Assembly: GCA_003255025.1 (NCBI GenBank)
Contig: QANY01006295.1
Location: 448,219-512,218 of the forward strand
Length of the DNA stretch: 64,000 bases
Direction of reading: 5' to 3'
Source of the DNA: Datisca glomerata
Lineage: Eukaryota; Streptophyta; Magnoliopsida; Cucurbitales; Datiscaceae
Part shown: piece after piece, positions 55,372-64,000 of the stretch
How positions within the stretch are numbered: position 1 is the first letter of the stretch
How the letters are laid out: every line of letters begins with the position of its first letter
The notes under the pieces: model-generated
The model's database searches: none
Seen by the model: only the letters and a program-made list of their open reading frames with translations
What the model was told of the DNA's origin: nothing
Made by a program: the position numbers and the translations under genes

Positions 55372-57169
55372 TAATTTGGCAAGTCATTTCTATTAACTAT
55401 AAGTTTCTTCCCATTTCCTATCATCTTTTGTCTGGTTTTAGCAAGACAACTTTTGTTCTTCCCATTTGATATGAAAGTTGTTATAATATATTTAGTGTAT
55501 AAATGTCGGCAGTGGTGATTTATTTAGACACAGCGATCATTTAGTGTATAAATGTTAGCAGAGATGATATTTTAGTGTATAATCTTACAGCTAATCAAAA
55601 TTATTTCTGATAAATTCAAGTATTGATTCTTTTGTTGGATTTAAATTATTCATTCTTTCCAATGTTTTAAAGGATTTTCTCCTAAAATTTCATTTTGCTG
55701 ACTTTATATGGCATAGAAGTTTTCTATATGTCAATATATGTGTATGTTAAAACCCACTCTAATTGTTATATTTATGTTTTAATGGTGTTTTAGAGCACAA
55801 GTAGTAGGATGACCACCAGTAAAATCCTACTTGAAGAACATAATGGGGCAGAGAATGAATCAAGAAACAAGAGCAATACTAACAGTGTTGCATTCGTGAA
55901 ACAATTGAGGGAGCATGAAACAAGAGCAAGAAACAGAAGCAGTACTAATAGTGTTGCATTAGTAAATCCCTAATCTTATGATTATGCTTTAAATTTCCTT
56001 CTCTTTGTTTAGATCAGATTGATCCTCTTTAGTTGGACCCTTGTATGGATTTTTCTTTCTTATGTTTGAGGTTGTCATTATGTAATTAGCCGTTTATGGT
56101 ATTAGAATCACGTTGTTAGTTTTATTGTTGGTTAATTATTTATTTGGTTTAGTTTTGTTTAATTGTTCACTTCGGCCAATTAGGGGATGTTGAGTACTCG
56201 TCATTAGCTTCTAGAAGAAAATGAATAGTTTCATGAATCGTTATATGGGCCCAACAGTAAGCTTCTTCTTAAAATGAGTTTCATGTAAATTAATTATAAT
56301 TTTTTTAAATTACTTATATGCACGTATATTTCTCTTGTAATTATAAAAAGATACTCATCAACTTCTGATACCTTAGAGCAAGAGGTGGCGGAGAAGATTA
56401 GAATTTTAATAGTTGGGTGGTAATCTGAAAAGTATATAAATGTTTATTATATGGAAACGATTTGGAAAATTGAACTTTCTTTGTCACTTAAGCTTTGTTA
56501 TGGTCTTATAAGACATTTTTAGATAAACTTGGCTACTTGTTAAATGTTGCATTTTGAGACAGAAGATAATAAACTTGGTTTACAGTTAAATGTCATAATT
56601 TGGTTACTTACCACCAACGACTATATTATATCATGGAATGTTGTAAGTCTGCTACTAATTCTTAACTTCCTTACCAATAAGTCATTTCTTAGTTGTTAAT
56701 CATTTAGATTGCACTATTTGGAATATGAGGCTTGCTCCTTCATCTAAATGAATCATTCATACTTTGGTACAACGCTTTCATCTTGTCTCCAAGCATCACT
56801 AAGGCAGTTACTTGTGCCACCACCCCTCACTAAGGAAAATCACCAAGTGGACCTCCTAGGGTACCTCCACCTTCAGTACCTATATGTGAATTTATACTAG
56901 ATTTTAGTTTTTTTTTATTAAATTACTTTTGCTTGCTCTATGTAAAAATCAATATGTAATTATCATCTTGAGATGTGATTTTTAGTAGACAATTAGTATG
57001 TAACATTTTTTACTAATTAAATAAAATGATATGTGATTTTGTTATTTCGTGATATCTTTTGAAAAGTTATTTATTTTTTATATTTGTACAATTGTAAGTA
57101 TAAATAATAAAAAAGTTATAAAAAGTATTTAATAACATTAACAAAACAATAAGTAATAAAAGTGCTATG
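55372..57169. other. CACTA interior right of the Athila copy
   Basis: The remaining own DNA of the CACTA-like element. A 54-codon frame at 55809-55973 is the only segment with coding-like composition. No transposase motif is recognised. Confidence 0.4.
55809..55973 (+). other. Small ORF in the CACTA interior, unrecognised
   Basis: MTTSKILLEEHNG opens a 54-residue hydrophilic frame holding two related segments, ETRARNRSSTNSVALV and an earlier NKSNTNSVAFV. It could be one exon of a CACTA-encoded protein or chance. I do not recognise it. Confidence 0.25.
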
Positions 57170-57473
57170 AAAGACCTACGATAGCATATATAAAACACTA
57201 TGAAAGACCTATGATGACATTTACAAATGCAATAAAAGACGTACTACATCATTTATAAATCACTATGAAAAGCTTTCATAGTGTTTTCAAAACGCTATGA
57301 AAGATTTTTATAGCGTTTCTTAAACACTATGAAAAGCATTTAATACTGTTTAAAAATGCTATCATAGGTAATGCACTTTTAATAACGTCGGTATGCATAG
57401 CATTTTCAAAAATGCTATCAAAATCCTATGATAGCGTATTTTGGCCGCTATCGTAGCGTTTTTTGTTGAAGGG
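57170..57473. repeat. CACTA right subterminal repeat region and TIR
   Basis: A dense set of direct and inverted AACGCTATGAAAG/AAATGCTATC words, ending in the TIR TTGTTGAAGGG. Such arrays bind the transposase accessory protein in CACTA elements (family knowledge). Confidence 0.7.
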
Positions 57474-59045
57474 ACATCTACTTGGCTAGCTAAGAAATTT
57501 TGGGTGAAGTTTAAGGATTCTCCCACTTCAGAAATAATTGCCTTTAGGGAAGAGTAAGAGAGATTACCATATCTCAATCTCTCTAGATAAGTGTTATAGA
57601 GCAAAGAAAAAGGCTTTGAAATTGATTGAAGGTTCATAAGAGGCACAATATGCTTAACTTTCAGACAATTGTGCAGCCATTAAAAGTGGTATCCTAGATC
57701 CTCAACGTATGTGAAGGCTGAAAATAATGTATTTCAAAGATTTTATATTAGCCTATATGCACGCAAAAAAAGACTTATTGATGTATGTATTCCTATTATT
57801 TTCATTGATGGTCATCATTTGAAAGGCCTTTTCGGTGGTCAACTATTGACAGCCACCGGTATTGATGGGATGATAACATATTTCCTATTGCATATGTCAT
57901 AGTGGATGCATAAACAAACGATTCATAGAGTTGGAATCTAAATGCGTTGTTGGAAGATTTTGGTGATCTAAACACAATGCGCTAGACATTTATGTCCGAT
58001 CAATAAAGGGTTTGTGCGAGTCCTTCAAAGAGTTGTTGCCAAATTCTTGTCATCGGTATTGTATTAGACATTTGTATGCCAACTTTAGAAAGTTGTATCA
58101 AGGAAAGACCTTCAAGGATTTGATGCGGAGTGTTGCTAGGTCCATAACACAACATCAATTTAAGAGAATTATAAATAAATTGAAGAGCTTGATGCATATA
58201 CTTTTAGCTGGCTATCCAAGTTGGATTATAGCTGCTGGTCTAGGCATTCATTTTTTCCATTTGTGAGGTGTTATATATTAGTCAATAACGTAGCTAAGTG
58301 TTTCAATAGCTATATACTTGAGAGTAGAGATAAGCCGATCATTACCATGATGGAGATCATTATAAGGCTTCTAATGAAGAGATTTTGAACAAAGAGAGAT
58401 GAAATGAGGGAATATAATGGTGTAATATGTCATAGGATTCAAAAGAGGTTAGATAAGGAAAAAGAGACATCATTTAGCTGTATAGCACATTGAGGGGATA
58501 TCATTTATATGAAGTTAAGGAGATGGATGGTGCAAGATTGATAGTGGATTGGAATTCCTTGCTCTCATGAAATTATTTGCATGTTTAAGAATCGAGAAGA
58601 GCCTGAAAAGTATGTAGACCTAATGTTCAACAAAGAAAGATACCTCCTTGCTTATGAACATATGATTAAACCCATTCCAAGTCCTGAGCAGTGGGAAAAG
58701 ACGAGCAAAGAGCCAATGATTCTCCCAAAGATAAGAAAACAACTGGGACGGCCCAAGAAAAAGAGAAATAAAAAAGAAGGAGAGGCATCTAACCCAAATA
58801 GAGCTTCAGGCAAAGGTAGGGGGCTTAAATGTGCAAATTGAAAATAATGAGGTCATAATAAAGAACATGCAACAAGAAGTCTAAATATAAAAACATGAGC
58901 AATGTTGGTGGTCCAAGTAACGGTGATGGTCCAAGCAACGGTGATGGTCCAAGCAACGGTGATGGTCCAAGCAACGGTGATGGTCCAAGAAAGAACAAGT
59001 TGCCCGTAAGAAAGCAATTATTATTCTTGAAATCACTTTATTAGG
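57474..59045 (+). pseudogene. MuDR-type transposase, C-terminal half
   Basis: Resumes the frame broken at 44089: TSTWLAKKFWVKFKDSPTSE, then after stops and frame slips NNVFQRFYISLYARKK, IDGHHLKGLFGGQLLTATGI (the first catalytic region of MULE transposases), KELLPNSCHRYCIRHLYANF (start 58012), then NREEPEKYVDLMFNKERYLL, AYEHMIKPIPSPEQWEKT and QLGRPKKKRNKKEGE. A degenerate zinc knuckle (KCAN, GHNKE, CNKK) and a repeat-bearing tail end it near 59045. Stops at 57900 and several between 58266 and 58570 make it nonfunctional. Confidence 0.85.
58910..58990 (+). repeat. 18-bp in-frame repeat encoding SNGDGP
   Basis: Four near-identical 18-bp units (CAAGCAACGGTGATGGTC) in frame at the C-terminus of the MULE transposase, giving SNGDGP four times after an ATG at 58895. 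Confidence 0.85.
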
Positions 59046-59959
59046 TTTACTCATTTTAATTGATTTTAATTAATTATTAATTACGTTATATTTTTGCCGG
59101 TCATGAGAAGATGTGTACAGGCTTCCCAATCTTCCTTGACATAATAGCATACCATGTTGAAGGTTATATTTTGTGAATGGCTGACAATGTTTTTTTTAAT
59201 GGATACAACCGAACTATTGTTTTGTAAATGGATAACAATAGAGTTTATTAAGTTGGTTCTTATATTTTGTGAATGGATGATGATTGAACATGTTAGATCT
59301 TACATTTTATGAATGGATGATGATTTAAACTTGATAAGTTAGTTTTAGACATGAGGATTAACATGTCTGCTTAATTTTTAGTTTAAATGAGTATAAGCGA
59401 GTGACGTAGAAGATTAGCAACTAGAGACACTACCATGAAGACAGATAATAAAGGGGTTGTTTTTGTTTTTAGTGAGGAAGAAAACAGAGATATAGATGAT
59501 GAAGAGTAAAGAGATTGAATTGTGTTGTTTCAATTCTATCTTGTGATTTACTGAATAGTAAAAAGACAATATCAATTAGAATGACTGATTATATATTCCT
59601 TCACCCAGTCATTGAGAAAAAATTCAGTAATGGTTTCTCTCTCTTTAACGTCATCAGCCATTGGAAAAATTCTGGGATATCTTTTATTCAGTCTTTGCTC
59701 TTCAACTTCATTCATCCAATCAGAAAGCTTCAGCAATCCTTTGTAACCATAATATGATACTCCACTACTGCAACCATGAATATCACTACTAGTACTACCC
59801 GCTTCGCACTAGCGATTATTTTCTATGAAGCAAGAATTTTTTCCATTTAGAAACAGACGAGAGAGGACAATGAGATGAGTAAACCAGAGTAACTGACTGG
59901 GAAAGGAAGGGAAGTGGTGAAAGATGGAGAGAGTGAAAGGAGTCATAGAAATAAAATGG
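59046..59959 (+). other. 3' region of the MULE
   Basis: Noncoding. A phrase TTTTGTGAATGGATGA/TTTTATGAATGGATGATGAT recurs three or four times at 59170-59325. The 80-codon frame at 59515 is unsupported. Confidence 0.35.
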
Positions 59960-60140
59960 AGAAAATATAGGAAGGAATTAACGGTGATGGAAGGAATTGG
60001 ATGGAGGGTATTATTAAAATCATTTTATTGAAGTTTAAGCGTTTAAAATGACTCCCTAAATTTTACAACTCACTTAAAGTATATGATACAATACGTTGAA
60101 CGAATTGTAAAATCACTCCCTAAATTTTTTTTTCAGACCA
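59960..60140 (-). repeat. Right TIR of the MuDR-type MULE
   Basis: Inverted match to 42325-42480 (see there). CACTCCCTAAATTTT occurs twice (60047 and 60112, the first as GACTCCCTAAATTTT), a duplication not present in the left TIR. The outer end is therefore uncertain by about 50 bp. Confidence 0.65.
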
Positions 60141-61370
60141 TCACACATCTATTTAAATTTAAACGACCTAAATGTAAGTTTGAAAAGGAAAAACAATACA
60201 ATTATTTTTTCATTTTTTTCCTAAGCCATATCTTATAACAGATCAGATTTAATCTGTTTTCATCTAGCGGTCAGTCAGATCTAATTTAACCAACGTTAGA
60301 TAAACCATTTTGGTGGTCACAATGTTAAAAAAATCATTCCTGTGGATTTTTTGTTTTATTTTAAACGAAGACTTGTGAAATTCAGGCGACATTCAACGCA
60401 AAAAATACACAGGTGGCCCCCTGATGACACGTCATTACAGTAACGCGTTTTCACGGTCGTGATCGCTTCTTCCACCAAGAAAAATCCAAATAGGGAGCCT
60501 TTGACCAAATCATCGCTTCTAGTCTTTTAGTTTTTGTATATTAAAAATTCCTACTCAGCTGTGAAAAAAAAAAATTCCTAATCCACCAATTGATTTATTT
60601 ATTACCAATTAATGGGGTAATATGCTTAAAATAAAATTCCTAATCCATCTTCTCAAAATTCAATGAGGGAATTAAGGTACCAAGAAAAATGTCCAAGCCA
60701 TCTTATCCATAAATTATAACATTTGTTTCTTTTCGACTATTTAGATCTGACATTAATCATTTCATACCTATTAATTAATGTATTTGAGCTGCATTTATTC
60801 AAGTTCTCAGAAGAGACATTATATGGATTAGATTAAACAGTTTAATTATCTTAATATTAGGATTTTATTGTTGTTCCAAATATTCACTCATAGAATATCC
60901 TATCTCGTTGGATTCCCATGATTTTTCTACTGCATGTACATTTTTATAATGATGATGTTCTTTAGTTATTAGTAAACACATTTATCCTTTTTTATTTTTT
61001 AAGTAAAAGAAATGATCTTTTTATTTTTTTTGTCAAGTAAATTTTCTTTTATTTGGATAAAGCAAAGTTAATGGAGTAGATATTAAGTGATTTGTTAATT
61101 ATTTATAAATTTATATTTAATAATTTATTAAAATAATTTAATTATTTAAAATAAAATTTAATCAATTAATTGATCAATTACTCGTCTTGTTTAGAGACAA
61201 CTTTTTGTATAAATTATATAAATCAAATCAAATTCTACAATTCTTTTTCTTTTACTGTTATTTAATTATTTATTTTCTTTGAATTTTTTGTTTTTCTTGG
61301 GAGAGGAAGGTCCAAGTTGGTTCTGAATATGAGAATCTGACGCAGAGAGAAAAAGAAATGTACAAACTCC
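60141..61370 (+). promoter_or_regulatory. Intergenic DNA and promoter region of the TOL gene
   Basis: AT-rich spacer between the MULE and the TOL gene, with no coding frame. It should contain the TOL promoter; I did not fix a TATA box. Confidence 0.4.
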
Positions 61371-62185
61371 AATTCCAAACAAAACCCACCAACGAAGGAA
61401 AGCTAAAGAACAGCCACCCCCACTTCATTCTTTTGCATATAAGCGCTTTTGATTCTTACAGGTTAGCTTATTTTAAGATCTTGACCAGTGTCACCCAAGA
61501 TTTCAATTTCTGATTCTTATTCGATTCTTTGCTGGGCTTCATGTGCGATGGGGGTTTAAGGTTGTAGGTTTTTTCTGTTTTGTAGGATCAGAATCTCGGT
61601 GAGTCGAACAGTTTCGTATTTTTTTGGTATTATTATACTTGCTGAGTACTGTAAGGTTTGGGCTCGTCTTCTGCGGTATTGGACTTTCCTGGTTGTCTTT
61701 TGAAAGGACAATTGAGGCAATATGATGTCAATTACGTACTGTTTGAGATCTGATTTTCATTCTTTACTAATTTGGGGCTCCAATTCTTCATAGAATTTTG
61801 TTGAAAAGCATACAACTCTATTGGGGTTTTTTTTTGGGGGGGGGGGGGGGGTTTTTTTTGGGGGGNGGGTTTATTACTGGAGGAGAAAAACATATATAGT
61901 TTATTCAAATTATGATTCTGTTGATTGATAAGTTTTCCCCAAGTTCAAATTCATTGATTTGCTCTTTTCTCTTTGAGACCGACTTAATTGTGTTTCGCCC
62001 AACTATTTATTTAAACGGTTGGTGTATGAGAAGAACATGATTAGTAGATCGATTTATTTTGGTAACTTGACTTGTGATTTGTTTAAGTCAATGTTTGTGA
62101 ATAAATTATATTTGGTGTTCTGATGGGTGCTGCCTTCCAGAATATAACAGAGGAAGGGAGTTATAAAAGTTGGTGCCACAAGGAA
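61371..62185 (+). other. 5'UTR and 5'UTR intron of the TOL gene
   Basis: A likely leader exon (about 61400-61598, rich in CCACC and CT) ends at a good donor GGTGAGT (GT at 61599). An acceptor TGCCTTCCAG ends at 62140, 46 bases before the chosen ATG. The intron contains a poor-quality G homopolymer with an N at 61866. Confidence 0.5.
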
Positions 62186-63741
62186 ATGGCTAGTAATGCA
62201 GCTGCAGCCTGTGCTGAAAGGGCAACTAGTGATATGCTGATCGGTCCTGACTGGGCCATAAACATTGAGCTGTGTGATATTATCAATATGGACCCTGGGT
62301 AATACTTTAACTTCCTTACTAATTTCTTATGAATTCTTCATGTTAGGTTTCAGGTTTGACCTTGACGCTTGTATTAGTAGCATTACTTTTTTTTACGCAA
62401 AATATTACTTAATTTCTAGCAAATATAAATTTTCACTTGTACGGTTTTATATTTGGTTTTCTGTTCTTTGAATGAATTGCTAACTCGTACCACTGGTGAT
62501 ACTGCAATGCTTCCAAATTTTTAGCATCTCTCTATCTTACCATCTAAAGAACATCTTCTCATGTTTTTCCTCTTCGATTGTTCATTTCTATAGCCTTGCC
62601 TTACCAAATCCCATATGTTTGGGCTACACAAACAATTAACAAGTATGCATGGAAATTTTTTAATCTAATTATTTATTCTTCGTTTTTAATGTAGTTATTA
62701 ATTTCTGAAGCACTCCATTATTTGTTTCCTTTTACACTTTTTTGTATGAATAAGTATTTCTGTGTTAATTGTAATTCAACTGAACTAGATTAAAACTTGG
62801 TTTTCAACTATACTGGAATTTTCAGGCAAGCAAAGGATGCCTTGAAGACCCTCAAAAAGCGTCTTGCCAACAAAAATCCCAAAATACAGCTTCTCGCTCT
62901 TTTCGTAAGTATTTGAAACCTAAGAACAGCTTCTTACTTTTTTTGTAAATATTGGCTAATACGTTTTCACCATTAATGCTCTGTTACTTGGTATTTGCAA
63001 GGCAACAATTTAACCATGTCCCCCCCCCCCCCCTCCCCCCCAAACATCATTGATGTAGGCTCTGGAGACTCTCACCAAGAATTGTGGTGAGAATGTATTT
63101 CAGTTGATCGTTGAGCGTGATATCCTACATGACATGGTCAAGATAGTGAAGAAGAAGGTGCTCTCCGACCTACGTGCTCTGTTTCTTTTATTCCATTCTG
63201 ACTCTGGATATGTTCATTTTATTAAAGTTTCCCGTCCAACTCCATGCACGGCCAAGAATAAGCTGTTTACTCTATGCTGAATCTTTTTTGCAGCCAGACT
63301 TAAGTGTGAAAGAAAAAATACTAAGTTTAATAGATGCATGGCAAGAAGCCCTTGGAGGACCAAGGGGAAGATATCCCCAGTACTATGCAGCCTACAATGA
63401 ATTAAAGGTTATTGATACTCCATGTCTAATTTTATCTATCTTGAAATCATATTTTGCAAGCATCGGTTATTACAATAAAGTCACGATTTGAACTTTAAAT
63501 TTAGCTCATCATGTATTGACCTTGATTTTCTCCCACATCTTTTGTCACTTGTGTATACAGTTTGTGACTCTTGTATGTATTGACAGAATGCTGGACTTGA
63601 TTTTCCACCCCGAGAAGAAAATGGTGTACCATTCTTCACTCCACCCCAAACCCAGCCAATTCTTCACCTTCCTGCCCCAAGTCCAACATATGACGACGTT
63701 GCTATTCAGGCCTCTCTTGAGTCTGATGCTTCTGGCCTCAG
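62186..63741 (+). CDS. TOM1-like (TOL) VHS-domain protein, 5' part
   Basis: Five exons: 62186-62298, 62826-62904, 63059-63157, 63294-63407 and 63587-63741, all with GT/AG borders and a consistent frame. They give about 187 residues and the gene continues past the window. The protein opens [20 protein letters not shown], then [80 protein letters not shown] and [11 protein letters not shown]. This is a full VHS domain (residues about 8-135), followed by the [19 protein letters not shown] linker. TOL proteins recognise ubiquitinated membrane cargo and hand it to ESCRT for vacuolar degradation. It most resembles Arabidopsis TOL6/TOL9 from memory; the GAT domain lies beyond the edge. An in-frame ATG at 62123 lies inside the presumed 5'UTR intron and is rejected. 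Confidence 0.93.
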
Positions 63742-64000
63742 GTACTTTTTTCATACATGTCCTGAACATTCTCTACTATCAGAGATTTGTCTTTTTCAGT
63801 TTTATTGTGTTTTCAATACATAGAAAAATTAGGGGAGGATAACATGCCGAACATCTGCAAAAAGAATTTCACTTAGCTTAAGTGGCTTTTCCATATGGAA
63901 CTTTCTGTAATAAATCTGATTCTCAGATACATATGATGTGAGATTGTTTATATTAGAATTGAAACATGCTTGTAAAACCATTTAAAGCGTAGACAGACTG
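63742..64000 (+). other. Intron of the TOL gene, running off the window
   Basis: Begins GTACTTTTTT at 63742. No acceptor with a matching frame is visible before the end, so the next exon lies outside. Confidence 0.6.

Larger units (their letters stand above)
44093..57473. mobile_element. CACTA-like DNA transposon (13.4 kb) inside the MULE gene
   Basis: Left end CACTACAACAA at 44093. Right end reads TTGTTGAAGGG at 57463-57473, 9 of 11 matching the inverse of the left end. ACA at 44090-44092 and again at 57474-57476 is the expected 3-bp target duplication, and it falls between two halves of one reading frame. Subterminal DNA at 57170-57460 contains many GCTATGAAAG/CTTTCATAGCG words, typical of CACTA ends. 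I found no transposase inside; most of the length is later insertions (solo LTR 44531-47417, Athila 47780-55371). It is probably nonautonomous or decayed. Confidence 0.75.
42325..60110 (+). mobile_element. MuDR-type MULE interrupted by a CACTA-like element
   Basis: Left terminal sequence around 42345-42440 (ATACTTTGAGTGAGTTGCAAA, then CTAAACTTCAATAAAATGATTTTGAGCCCCCTCCATCC in pieces) matches the reverse complement of about 60005-60090 (ATACTTTAAGTGAGTTGTAAA, then AAACTTCAATAAAATGATTTT and CCCTCCATCC). Between them lie the N- and C-terminal halves of one transposase gene, 43257-44089 and 57474-59045. Without the 13.4-kb insertion the MULE is about 4.4 kb. The outermost TIR bases and the 9-bp target duplication are not resolved. 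Confidence 0.75.

Noticed and set aside
61837..61869. Possible G-quadruplex
   Set aside because: The run contains an N and looks like homopolymer sequencing error; not supportable as a structure.
62123..62185. Upstream in-frame ATG for the TOL gene adding 21 residues
   Set aside because: It precedes a good splice acceptor (TTCCAG, ending 62140), and the family begins at MASNAAA-type sequence.

Overview
The window is nuclear DNA of a flowering plant, most likely a eudicot. Two ordinary plant genes with spliced exons are present, together with a dense graveyard of plant-type transposons. I cannot name the species.

Only two genes look intact. One is a two-exon P-class pentatricopeptide-repeat (PPR) gene on the + strand (9176-11728), like Arabidopsis At1g01970. 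The other is the 5' part of a TOM1-like (TOL) VHS-domain gene on the + strand, with five exons visible from 62186 to 63741. It runs off the right edge. They are unrelated in function and are separated by about 50 kb of repeats.

Layout: (1) 1-6116, minus strand: two truncated copies of an Ogre/Tat-like Ty3/gypsy element, each with an extra coiled-coil ORF1 (DUF7745-like) upstream of where gag should lie. (2) 6117-8684, minus: a MULE-like element carrying a DUF1985/Ulp1-type gene remnant bracketed by two palindrome-rich minisatellites. (3) 8690-12730: the PPR gene. (4) 12730-17530: AT-rich intergenic DNA with Helitron-end-like hairpins. (5) 17530-18110: a small TRIM-like LTR element. (6) 18126-21448: Del/Tekay-like gag, primer-binding site (PBS) and LTR, minus strand. 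(7) 21449-32084, plus: an Ogre/Tat array with an LTR fragment, a pol tail with 3'UTR minisatellite, a complete 5' LTR, an internal region reduced to ORF1 and integrase, a second 3'UTR and a complete 3' LTR. (8) 32085-38755: a decayed Rep/helicase Helitron (minus) between two direct repeats of a Helitron-end-like sequence. (9) 39661-40214: a candidate hAT MITE. (10) 40725-41850: CT/GA microsatellites around a Copia polyprotein scrap. (11) about 42325-60110: a MuDR-type MULE whose transposase gene is split by a 13.4 kb CACTA-like element (44093-57473, 3-bp target duplication ACA). The CACTA element itself contains a Del-type solo LTR (44531-47417) and a deleted Athila element (48894-55371). (12) 60110-64000: promoter and 5' half of the TOL gene.

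The strongest non-routine results are the resolved three-layer nest at 42-60 kb, a sudden stretch of apparently perfect identity between the two Ogre-like LTRs that ends exactly at an N, and the ORF1-bearing Ogre-like family with LTR/internal junctions in every copy. I see no CRISPR array, operon or complete autonomous transposon. All calls are by eye; no alignment or database search was run.
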